From NCBI GenBank assembly GCA_002946415.1, contig NJPS01000041.1, positions 682,001 through 746,000 on the forward strand: a stretch of DNA of 64,000 bases, written 5' to 3'. Shown one piece after another: positions 54,752 to 64,000 of the stretch. Positions within the stretch are counted from its first letter, which is position 1. Each line of letters opens with the position of its first letter. The position numbers and the translations under genes were made by a program. This DNA comes from Rutstroemia sp. NJR-2017a BVV2. Taxonomy: Eukaryota > Ascomycota > Leotiomycetes > Helotiales > Rutstroemiaceae. The notes under the pieces are model-generated. The model was given only the letters and a program-made list of their open reading frames with translations. It was not told the DNA's origin and made no database searches.

Positions 54752-55756
54752 ATGAATCCACCATCTACACGGATTGGTAAACGTCGACCTCCTCAGCGAT
54801 CGCTGCCAGGTCCATGTCAACCCCTCTTAGGTGTGTTTGATTCTTCTTTGTATTATGAGTACGAAGTAACTGATGTTTGGATAGTATCACGGAGACGAAG
54901 CTCCCGAATAGAATCAAGGCAGCGTTCTGTGTCAATTCCTCAAATCCTAGGATCCTACTACCAATCTCAAAGCCTTCCTAAGGAACAATCAGCAGACAGT
55001 CGGAATTCACAGGCGACTGGAGCGACCTCTTGTATGCGTGTACCAGCTTTAGGTCCTATCGAGGCATCACCACCGATACCCTCAAAGGCACAGCTTCAAG
55101 GCCAGATGTAGTCATTGTTCTTGACGAGTAGTGTGCTAATACATATATGACATACTAGAATATCTAGGCCCACCGCAAGCCAACAACCACCAGACTCGGA
55201 AACGGAGACCCGACAGATCTATCGAGACCGGTGCCGAAAGACCCCCAAAACTTTCCCCTCTGACGGAGAAAAACATTAAAGCGTTTGAAAAAAATGGGAG
55301 GACGGCAAAGGAAATCTGCGGGAAAGAAGTCTACTGGACAGTCTTCTTCTATAACCACAACCACCGCCAGCAACCGTCGAACGATTCTTTGGTTTCCACG
55401 TCTTCAGATGCACGGATACACCGAATGACTACAACTACGATGCCAATGACGACGAAGTGGACCCAACTGACCAACTACTCAAAGAGTCCTGGACCGATAA
55501 TGAACACGCTTCTCCTGATACTCAAATATACAACCCAATAACGCCACCGCAATCGTCGAAGGATATTTCGGTTCCAGTCGAATTACAGGAGCTATCGGTA
55601 CCAACTATTACAGAGCCTGGGGAAAATGTTGAGCTGAATGCGCGTGGTAAGTCCTGGGCCCGAACACGCCTCGCTGATACTATCGATGAATTAAGGGAGG
55701 GTGAGCAAAAATCTAAGCGGCGGAAGGCTCGTACGAAACATTATATACCTTGATGA
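54752..55756 (+). pseudogene. Fragmentary low-complexity gene, probably degraded
   Basis: An ATG at 54752 (MNPPSTRIGKRRPP) can be joined by plausible short introns to a Ser/Arg-rich piece (VSRRRSSRIESRQRS). Further pieces lie near 55170-55330 (PPKLSPLTEKNIKAFEKNGRT, then a frame change to KKSTGQSSSITTTTAS) and at 55457-55753. No single set of splice sites keeps one frame throughout. The composition is reminiscent of large families of Arg/Ser/Lys-rich hypothetical proteins in filamentous ascomycetes, but I cannot name one. It is either a broken gene or a gene whose exons I cannot reconstruct. Confidence 0.25.
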
Positions 55757-55940
55757 GGTTAATAGAGCGATATTAATTTTCGGTCTTCATTTAATTCTAC
55801 CTCTAATAAGGGGGCTAATATTTAGTATACGGCAGTTGGGACTATATTATCTAACTATAATGACGGGGCGTTTTCTTAGAGCTTGTTTACGTCGGCGCTG
55901 GGCTTTGCGACCCTAAGTCACAGTTCACAGGTGAAACCAT

Positions 55941-56061
55941 ATTCATATCCAGTGGATGCTGGTTCAAATAGATACCAAAGACCGGCTGTGTAACATCATA
56001 TTTTCTAGGGAAGGCTGTATTTATATCCAGTGGATGCTGGTTCATGTAGTTACCAAAGACC
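55941..56061. repeat. Direct repeat pair, about 43 bp, 78 bp apart
   Basis: Copies at 55941-55983 and 56019-56061 share tatccagtggatgctggttca and end in accaaagacc, with a few substitutions. The DNA between them differs. No gene overlaps it. Confidence 0.75.
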
Positions 56062-56287
56062 TATTCTGCGTATTTATCAGACTGGGCAGGAAAGACTGGG
56101 TAATCCTCTAGCGGTTGCTTAGGCTTAATCAGATCTCTTGTTGACTTGCTCTCGTGGGCTAACTGGAGCTGGTATTAAACACTAGACAATAATTGATTAG
56201 ATTGATCGCGACTTGCTCTCAATGCTAACAAAGATAGAAGTTTGTGGAAAAGCAATTGAGCTAGAGAGTTAACTTAGTAGAGCAATA

Positions 56288-58123
56288 TCATCGAGAATTT
56301 CCCGACTTACCGAGACTCAGAGTAAACCCTAATATAACAGGCGCCCATATTAGAAGGGCAAGAACCTGTCCAAAGCCGACTTGGTTCTCCGACCATGTAT
56401 CGCCAGCAGCTACGCCCATAGCATGACGTACTCGGATAATGAATGCAATGTTGAACCACATCAGAGGTATTGATAGAAAAGACAACGCCCACACACCATA
56501 AGAAGCCCATTTGAACCACGAATCCAACAAAGTGGGCATGCGTTCGTACAGACGTCGTCCATGATCAGCCCAATTCCATCGATTTCGGCCTAAGGACACT
56601 ATGTAGAGGTAAGAGAAATAGATCGTCATTAGGTTTGCGTAAGATATGAGACCAGCAATAAATAAGGGAGATGCGATCATGAGACTAATTGCTTCAGTGT
56701 CAGATAGAGTAGTCTGAATCCAAAGTTTGGCTGTTCCCCGCTTTTCGGCTGGGTTCTGCTCGGCGACTTTTTTCTCGTCCCTCACCTTAAACCATTTCCT
56801 CAGGGCTTTGAAGGTAAATGAGATCACCAACAGTATCCTGGGTAGCCCTCCGAATATAAGAAACAGTATTGAGTACGTCAAGGGGCTGTTGACAGGTGAG
56901 CCTCCAAGCTGGGCCCGAAGACACGGCATATCACCGAAACCGAAGTACCAAGATGTATTGATAGCATCTATAATAACCGCCGCGATGCTCAAACTTTGAA
57001 TCCAGCTGAAGACATAATATAGAGCCATCCATGTTGTCGCAAATTCCGATCCTTGGAAGGAAGATAGTGGAAAATAGGATCCCAGGATCATAAGCATATA
57101 GAAGGAAATATAAGTTACGTTCTCGGCCATGATCTGTTCGTAGGATGAAGATACCTCCCGTCGGGCTAAGAGGACTAAGAGCGCGACGCTCATAGACAAA
57201 GATAATGCAATCGTACCTCCAGCCAGCGCCCCTAGTGTACTTGATGCAGATATGCGCAATAGGCCCTTGGCGTTGGTTTGGCTAGTACTAGAGCGCGAAT
57301 CTGATATCTTGCATAGAACCCAGAACATGAAACTCAATGTCAGCAAACTGGCGCCTATCAGATAGGACGCAAAGGCCTACAGTGATTTAGTTGTCAATCA
57401 TTTGTGGAAGTAAATGCATTCCAAGCTTACCCCTATGCCAGCTATATCTGGATTCCCTGTGAAAGCAGCAGCGGTACAGAACTCTGAAATGCAAGCTTCA
57501 CAGACGCGAGCAGCCTGTGAGTCGTTCGTAAAATTATTGGCTCTTGTGTTTGCAAGCGTAGACCAAGCTGCGAGTTCGACATCGGAGATGTTCCCATACC
57601 TGGAAGGCAAGGCTTCTCGAAGCATGATCAATCCAGATGTCCCATTGATTGGGGCAGACGGTGGACCGCTTGACATCCACCTGGAGCCCTCGTAGTTGTC
57701 AACTATCCATCCATGCTGATCCTTCCCATTTCCACGTCGAGGACCATTGATGGCGCAGAGAACATTGCTGTAGTATGCCGCGGTGGCAGAGCAATTTTTA
57801 GTAAGATCCAACTGCTTGAAAGATAAAGAGCTAGCAAGTCGAGGTGCGAGACAGGCTCTTTGGATGTTCTCTACGGTAGGAGAATACCAAATACTAGGTT
57901 GGGCAGCAGCAAGCTGACCATAGAAGTCAAAGAGGGACTGGTTCGAGAAGGACAAAAAGACCGGAGGAAGTACAGTTCGAAGAAAAGCGACATTGATGGA
58001 GTTGTCGGGATCTGTTGGTGATGCTAAGCCTTGCGCATCGAGCCAGCTTATAGAGATGGAGCAATTCGCTGTGACGTTCATAGAATTCAGCGCAGCAATA
58101 GTACTGGAAGCGTTCAAAGACAT
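56288..58123 (-). CDS. Polytopic membrane protein with Cys-rich extracellular N-domain
   Basis: Exons 58123-57431 and 57376-56288 join in phase 0 over a 54 bp intron to give 593 aa. The N-terminal ~225 residues are predicted lumenal or extracellular, with several N-glycosylation sites and paired cysteines ending in the motif CEACISEFCTAAAFTGNPDIAGIG. That motif recurs just before the first membrane helix in a family of fungal integral membrane proteins. About seven to eight hydrophobic helices follow, for example LIGASLLTLSFMFWVL, GTIALSLSMSVALLVLL, TYSILFLIFGGLPRILLVI and VLALLIWAPVILGFTLSL. A charged cytosolic loop (KWFKVRDEKKVAEQ) lies in the middle. The layout is receptor-like, but the function is unknown. 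It is intact, unlike its right-hand neighbours. Confidence 0.85.
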
Positions 58124-58447
58124 TTTTACGCTCCCAGCCCATTTGGAGGTAATTGTAAGCTTGCTGCATCTTTGAAATAGATATAAGATTGGCGCATTAG
58201 ATCAATACAAGTAAGGTTAATGAAATGCTGGACACAGCCCCACGTAGCGCGCCATGTTTTATATAAGAGTTATCTTATTGGATATTCAGCTGGGCGGGAG
58301 TAGAGTTGGGGTTCAGCTGGGCGGGACTTAGAATTCAGCTACAGTCCAGGTAACCACCTTTATCGGATCAGTTGCCCCCGATGACCCCACTTCCTGAAGT
58401 AGAAGGCATCATAGCAGACTACTTCCTAATACCCATTTCCACAACTC
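58124..58447. other. Intergenic stretch
   Basis: A short direct repeat, cagctgggcggga, occurs at 58287-58299 and again at 58317-58329. Nothing else is seen. Confidence 0.5.
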
Positions 58448-59420
58448 TTAACCCTGCAAAATGCCTGCTAACACATCGTCCAAATTCTCCTTGGGCAAAG
58501 ACAGCAGCTCGTTCTGCGTCTTCTCATAATCTGAATAATTCCCACCATGACCATGTACAGAATTGATGTACCGGATCAAACTCATCGCACCGCTAAAGTC
58601 TCCCTGTGACATCTTCTCCAATCCTTGCTACTTCTTCTGCTCCTCAGCATCCAAGTAGGTGACTTCCCATTTTCTCGCCGTGATCTTTTCAAGGGAGGCT
58701 AAGATCTGGGCTTGGGAGACAGTGAAGGAGTCGATGAAAATGTATTTGTTGGCAGTTTCAGCTGGGAGAAGCATAGCATTTTTGACGGCTAGACCAATTG
58801 AGGAGAGAGTTGTAGTAGACCATGTACCTGTACCTTTGTTGAAGAGAACTGCTTTGTGGCCTTGGAGGTCAAATCCCATGAAGCCTTGTACGGCTCTGTA
58901 ACTAGTATGAGCATATGATCGCTAGAGGAGATATCCTGCAGTTTTCGAGGTCTTGAGAAACTTACAATTCAAAAAAGCATCCCGTTACAAAAGCAGTCCA
59001 AGTGAGGCCCGTACTCTCTTTGGACTTCAGATACTCGACCGTATCGGCCTTACCCTTAAAGTATTGCGGGAGAATAGCCATGGCCTTGTCATTACGTGTG
59101 TCGCTGCCAAACTCTGAAGGCACGAAGCGCTTCACCCCGGCTTTGATCGCGGCATCAATGATGGCATGTTGCCGGCCAGCACTAGCCGTTGCAATAGTAG
59201 AGACAATGACATCTTGGCCTTTGAAAGCTTTGAGGAGTTCGGCTTCAGGGTAGTCGTCGCTCATGCGGTGAACAGTAATATGAGCAGGGAACTTTTGGGT
59301 GGAGGAGTTGCGGGACAGGATAGACACAGTAAAGTTAGGATCGTTGTCGAAGGCGGCGAGGATAGAGGGGCCGAGATGGCCACCAGCTCCAATAATCACA
59401 ACGTTCTTGATTGAGGACAT
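58448..59420 (-). pseudogene. NmrA-like NAD(P)-binding protein with an internal stop codon
   Basis: Exons 59420-58966 and 58901 onward join over a 64 bp intron. The N-terminus has the NmrA/isoflavone-reductase pattern: VVIIGAGGHLGPSIL, VSILSRNSS, VIVSTIAT and GVKRFVPSEFGSD. The frame meets TAG at 58630-58628, giving 242 aa. The same frame then continues without any shift for 60 codons (QGLEKMSQGDFSGAMSLIRY, later ELLSLPKENLDDVL) to TAA at 58450-58448. That tail is the normal C-terminal part of the family, and the full length of ~302 aa is typical. So one nonsense codon separates an otherwise complete gene. It may be a truncated but folded protein, a recent null allele, or a readthrough case. 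Such proteins sense redox state or act as reductases. Confidence 0.8.
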
Positions 59421-59946
59421 TTTCTGAAGGTTTAGATGAAAATTCAAAGTGCTCAAAGACTTAAGGCTGTCATTTTGGTGATAAATTCACAGGACAGATG
59501 CTTCCTAAAATAGCTATTATGAGAGCAGCGTGGAAGGGGGCTTCGGTCTTCGCCTTGCGGTGAAATGCCGAGCAGGCAGCGCTGATATGTAATACTTTAC
59601 CTGAAAAGATTTCGGTCATCGGATATATGATCTAGGTGATTTGAAATCAAACATCATATAATGCTGGGGTTGTGTCCTCCTGCATATACCAACAGTTGGG
59701 TGCACTAACATATTCGACAACCGAACGCTATACTAGTATGGAGGTAATTATACATGTAATTTACCGTACCAGAATAAAGTCTTTATCTCCGTCCGAGCTC
59801 AATTTGCCAGACTCCTCTTTAATAGTACTAATTCCATTTCTTCTTCTTTACATCTCCACAATACCATATTCCGCCCAACTCCTCTGTAGTTTTCGGATCA
59901 CGCATACCCATGCTCCTGTCTATCTATGTAGTCAGCAGCCACTAGC
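59421..59946. other. Intergenic stretch
   Basis: Nothing recognised. It lies between the divergent NmrA-like and MFS relics. Confidence 0.4.
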
Positions 59947-62009
59947 ATGAAAGAGAAAAATTTCTTTACAAGCAAAACTCCCAAAAGGATCATCTCCTCG
60001 GATTAGATTACCAGCCGAAGCCGCAGATGAAAACACCGTCAAGTCAGAGATGATACCAAGCAGCGGCGAAGATAGCGAAGATGCTGCAACGGCTGATGAG
60101 ACAGTCTATCCAGGAGAGCTGAAGCTACAACTCCTCGCGTGAGTCACCTGCCCCCCTGCAATACATGCCTCAAACATTTTCATGTACATCAATCTATAGG
60201 CTAGTTAGCTAACAGCTCCTCTAGGGTTGCTCTGTGCCTCTCCATCTTTCTGGTTGCGTTGGACACAACCATTATTGCAACTGCTATTCCTGAGATCACA
60301 GATCAGCCCAACAGTCTCAACGATGTTGGATGGTATGGAGTGATAGGTGCGTGAGTCCCTCCGTTTGAAAGAAGTGCTGCAGCTTGTCCTCCTTTCCCAG
60401 CTGCACTTAAGTGAACATGTGCTGACACCTTCCTCCCTCGGAATAGCATACTATGAGAGATAAGAAGTGATGAATATTCTCAACTAACTAGAAGGCCTTA
60501 AAGACCTTTTATAGACCATTTATCGGTTCGTTTAGAAGGTACAGTACATACAATTTGAGCCCTTCTGTACATTCATAAATAAGTCGGACTAGTGGAAATA
60601 AGGGCATTCCCAAGTGAATGTCTTCCGTACGGTCGTCTCACACATACCTTCTTACCACGGCCGCCGTCCTGTTGATTTTCGGCAAGCTGTACACCTTGTT
60701 CCCGATCAAACTCGTATTTTCGGTACTATTGCCCTCTTCGAATTAGGATCGTTGATCTGCGGCCTCGCTCCAAATAGCGTCGCCTTCATCACAGGCCGCG
60801 CTATTGCGGGTATAGGTTCCGTTGGCGTCTTTTCCGGCGCATGTCCCCTTAGCTCAGCGCCCGAATTTTGCAGGACTCATTAGTGCCGTGTAGGTACTCA
60901 TCCGTCGTAGGACCACTACTGGACGGCGCCTTCACGGATAAGGTCACATGGCGATGGTGCTTCTACATCAATCTCCCTATTGGTGGTGTAGCGATGGCTG
61001 TAATTATATTATTTTTCAAACCAGTGCCTCAAGTCGGTGCAATGGATACCAAGTCGTTGACCTGGCGAGAAAAGCTAGAGCAGTTCAATATCCCAGGTGC
61101 TATTTTCTTCCTACCCGGGGTTATCAGCCTTCTAATCACCCTGAAATGGGCGGGTCAAAGTATCCTTGGTCGGACGGACGCATCATTGCTCTATTCGTCG
61201 GTTTTGGAATTTGTATTCTCATCTTCGCTGTTATTCAGCTCTAGCGTCCAAAACAGGCAACTGTCAGCCCGCTCATGTTTAAGAAGCGTAACGTGTGGGC
61301 CGCCGCATGCTTTGACTTCTTTATGGGATCAGCCTTCTTCACATTAGTATACTATATCCCGATTTGGTTTTAGGTCGTCAAGGGTGTCAGCGCCTACGAG
61401 TCCGGTATTCGCAACATCCCTATTCTTCTTGCCGTCGTGGTCGGAACTGGTCGGAACTATCTTCTCCGGTGCAGGGACTACCAACCTTGGTTACTACACA
61501 TCTTTCATGATTGCTAGTACAATCCTGACCTCTATCGGCGCTGGTCTCCTCACTACCTGGAATCTAGATACAGGCTCGAGGAAGTGGATCGGTTATTAGG
61601 TCCTCACTGTAATCGGCATCGGCTTAGGCCTGCAAGTCCCTATCATCGCTGTACAGGCTGTCCTTGATATGTCCGAAATTATCATCGCCACGGCTCTTAT
61701 CATCTTCATGCAGCTCTTCGGTGCATCACTCTTCGTCTCAGTCGGCCACAGCGTGTTAACAGAGTCGTTAACTATACCAACCAAAATATTCCTGGTGTTG
61801 ATGCAGTGACAGCGGCTAACGCCGGAGCTACAAACATTAGGAATATCACTCCAGGCTCCAGCAGAGAATCTGCATGGGATATTACTGGTTTACAATGACG
61901 CGATAACTCAGATCTTTGAAATCGCTTTAGTGATGGTATATTTCACGACTATTGGAAGTGCTGCTATGGAGTGAAGGAGAGTAAAGGGAAAAAAGTTGGA
62001 TATGTTTAA
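59947..62009 (+). pseudogene. MFS drug-efflux-type transporter pseudogene (14-helix class)
   Basis: Conserved pieces appear in order: YPGELKLQLLA, then after an intron [18 protein letters not shown] and SLNDVGWYG, then [72 protein letters not shown] and a tail EIALVMVYFTTIG. They lie in different frames. There are frameshifts near 60715, 60870-60910, 61160 and 61440. Nonsense codons stand where the family has Gln or Trp: after FAVIQL (TAG), after IPIWF (TAG), after KWIGY (TAG) and after AAMEW-type (TGA). A 196 bp insertion lies at 60452-60647. Relatives export toxins or drugs across the plasma membrane. The start is uncertain. Confidence 0.85.
60452..60647. mobile_element. 196 bp insertion in the MFS relic, flanked by CATAC
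   Basis: CATAC occurs at 60447-60451 and again at 60643-60647. Removing one copy plus the DNA between them rejoins an intron acceptor (AATAG) to codons for AYLLTTAAV, as the family requires. The ends tatgagag and ctctcaca-like are only weakly inverted. A small non-autonomous transposon is likely, but its class is unclear. Confidence 0.4.
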
Positions 62010-62093
62010 TTCAAGGTAATTATATTATTAGAATTTCTGTAGAATAATATAATTTTGGGGTTTAAAATAAAGAAAATTTGAAAAGGAAAGTAA

Positions 62094-64000
62094 TTAAATC
62101 TTGATATCGGTTATATATATAAAGATAGAAAATTTATTACTAAAGACGAAATCCTTTCGCCAATATTTGAGATATACTTTAGCAGCTATACTCTCTATAA
62201 CTTTCTTGTGACCCTCAAAGTATCGGGCTTCCTCATCCTTGTTGTATCCACAGAATGGCCAAGCAATCCGCTCATGATGGCTCATGGCTTCCCAAATCTG
62301 AGTTAATTTTGTATCTTCGAACTTAAACGCGGTTCCACAGAGGCCGTACACTCTGCCTAATGGGCATATTCTGTCCGTATTCCAATCTTCAGCATACCAT
62401 ACCATTTACGGACAGCTCAGCCACGATGGCCGGAGCTCACTGACCCAGTCCCACGTTTTCATGACAGATTAGCCTTGGCCACCTTTGGGCACAGCATGCA
62501 CGCAGCCTTGCATTTCATACGCTGTATGAGCGACCAGTCGATTGACGGCAATGTCGATGGGTATCTCCAGGTAAGTAGACTTGGTTGGATCTTTCAGGAA
62601 TGAGGAGAAGGCCAATTTAACAGGGGGCATGGCGAGGGCCATGGCGTAAAAGGTTGTAACGGGACAAGAGCCAGGAAGCTCAAAGAATGGAAACGGATGT
62701 TCTTGCGCGGGTCCAACGGAGCAGGGACGGAAAATGAGAAGCTTGTCTTTCGTGCCATTCTGCTCAAACTTCCTTAGAAGCAACCGCTCCGTCAAATTTT
62801 TGGCATAACTGTACGAATTGTAGAATTGGACCTTTTTGCACTCAGTTGTTGTGCCAGAAGTCTCCAGCTCCCCCAGAAGCTCATCCAAGGAACATGAAGT
62901 GTTTGGAATCTGGTGTATGTCTTCAGACACGACTGCATCTGCGCCAACAAGAAACCCATCGGCATTTTTTTGCAAGAATATGCCCGAATAAGAGGTAGAT
63001 ATGTATACAAACTTGACCAGCTTTGGACAGGTCAAGGCTAGGTTTGCGACTATCAACGAGCCGTGGACGATTGATGGCGCTACTTTTGATTAGGCTGCGC
63101 AAACGGAGCTCCGTGGTACTACCACTTAGGTTCAAGGGGATCCGCGGATTAATCCAGACTGGAGCGGATTTTGGCGATTTCTAAGTAGTACTACTACGGA
63201 TAATCCGCAGATATCCGTAGTAGCTCCTGAAATCCAGCGGGTATCTGTGAATCCGCCGGTTTTCCAGGATTTCCAAGTAAAAGTGGGGATTTGACAGCCT
63301 AAAAAAAAGTATATCCTTAAAAAGTTTAAGGTTTGAGCCTTAAGCTTAAGGTTTTATACTAACCCTTATACTAATCATAAAAGTTATACAGCTATTTATA
63401 CATTTTTATATATTTTATGTACGGATTTCCAGGATTTCTAATAATCCACGGATTTCCGGATAGTGGCTGGATAATCCGCGGATAATCCGTTTTAGGCCGG
63501 AGCGGATTCTCTCTCAAACGGATATCCAACAGAGCGAAAAACTAAGGGGCGCCCCTCCGCGGAGCGGAGCAGATCAGGATATCCGGACGGAGCGGATTAT
63601 TTGTGCGCAGCCTACTTTTGATAGCGGCCAAGTGAGGTTGATTGTTGATGCAGCGTGTACAAAAATAATGGCTTTATTACGCACGGTTTAAAGATCCTCG
63701 CTTTTCAGCCCACAATTCGGAATCGTAATGTCTCCGTCAAAGACGACGATCTTGCCAGAGTTGCACAGGTCTTGAACGACCGACGCGGGCAAAATGGATT
63801 TCCAAACGTTCCACAGACGTCTGCTTTCATTGTTAGAAAAGGCCAACGTACAACGACTACTGTGACGTACTCTTCACCACCTCGCGCGAGGGCATAGACG
63901 CGGAAGACGGTAGTTGACCGTATGAGCCGGCTAATATAGGCCGTACCAAACATGCCCGTTGCGCCGGTGACAAACACGCGTTGGCCATCGTAGAAACGGA
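62094..64000 (-). pseudogene. Fatty-acyl-reductase-like (NAD-binding 4) pseudogene, runs off the right edge
   Basis: Starting at the window edge, the minus strand reads FVTGATGMFGTAYISRL (dinucleotide-binding motif). After an intron it continues VVFDGDITIPNCGL, FVHAASTINLTWPLSK, VANLALTCPKLVKFVYIST, YNSYSYAKNLTERLLL (Y-x3-K), FRPCSVGPA and a C-terminal block with RVYGLCGTAFKFEDTKL. In-frame TAA codons interrupt it at 63690-63688, 62471-62469 and 62408-62406. The first two stand where relatives have Gln or similar, so C-to-T change would explain them. A 524 bp MITE splits the gene between SK and VAPSIV. The ancestor belonged to the family of acyl-CoA reductases and NRPS-type terminal reductases. 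Its 5' end lies outside the window. Confidence 0.85.
63091..63614. mobile_element. hAT-type MITE, 524 bp, inside the reductase relic
   Basis: The element has 11 bp perfect terminal inverted repeats, TAGGCTGCGCA. It is flanked by an exact 8 bp target duplication, CTTTTGAT (63083-63090 and 63615-63622), the size made by hAT transposases. It has no coding capacity. The outer parts carry many short GGATAATCCG, GCGGATT and GGATTTCC words in both orientations, and the core (63300-63420) is AT-rich. Removing the element and one target copy restores the reductase frame. Confidence 0.88.

Overview
The window is nuclear DNA of a filamentous ascomycete (Pezizomycotina; the gene families remind me of Leotiomycetes, but that class is inference). 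The reasons are: genes split by many short GT-AG introns (about 47-113 bp) with CTAAC-type branch sites; two intron-bearing nuclear tRNA genes; and fungal families such as Ipi3, sedolisin, GH125/Mug157, DUF1996 with a CBM1, WSC, and bZIP with DUF3425. I built exon models by hand from splice consensus and family motifs. All intact models keep frame across their junctions.

Layout. 0-7 kb: an unknown partial gene off the left edge, two minisatellite blocks, a BTB gene relic, a spherulin-4-like gene, a GNAT acetyltransferase and a tRNA-Thr. 7-16 kb: a large low-complexity protein, a 4.2 kb gene-free block full of unrelated short tandem repeats, then the ribosome-biogenesis gene IPI3. 16-36 kb: a secreted sedolisin, GH125 mannosidase, a dead CYP52-like P450, a bZIP-DUF3425 regulator, a secreted amidohydrolase, an SDR, a membrane-anchored SGNH hydrolase and a DUF1996-CBM1 protein. 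36-46 kb: a coiled-coil protein, a BTB/CCCH-like zinc-finger protein, a tRNA-Ala, an Arb2-domain protein and a mitochondrial Mgr3-like protein. 46-54 kb: a cyanide hydratase/nitrilase, a WSC-GH3 beta-xylosidase, a divergent GH93-like secreted hydrolase and a second carbon-nitrogen hydrolase. 54-64 kb: a decaying region with an unclear fragmentary gene, an intact polytopic membrane protein, and NmrA, MFS and fatty-acyl-reductase pseudogenes. The reductase is split by a 524 bp hAT-type MITE.

How the genes relate. Several secreted enzymes (GH3-WSC, GH93-like, DUF1996-CBM1, sedolisin) fit a life on plant polymers. The divergent GH3/GH93-like pair may share a promoter. The right end looks like a decayed secondary-metabolism or efflux locus.

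The most surprising item is the tRNA-Thr(UGU) gene at 6915-7050. It has the usual small intron beside the anticodon plus a second 53 bp insertion exactly at the T-stem/T-loop junction. That insertion carries a spliceosomal-type donor, a perfect TACTAAC branch site and a TAG acceptor, and its last G restores an intact B box.
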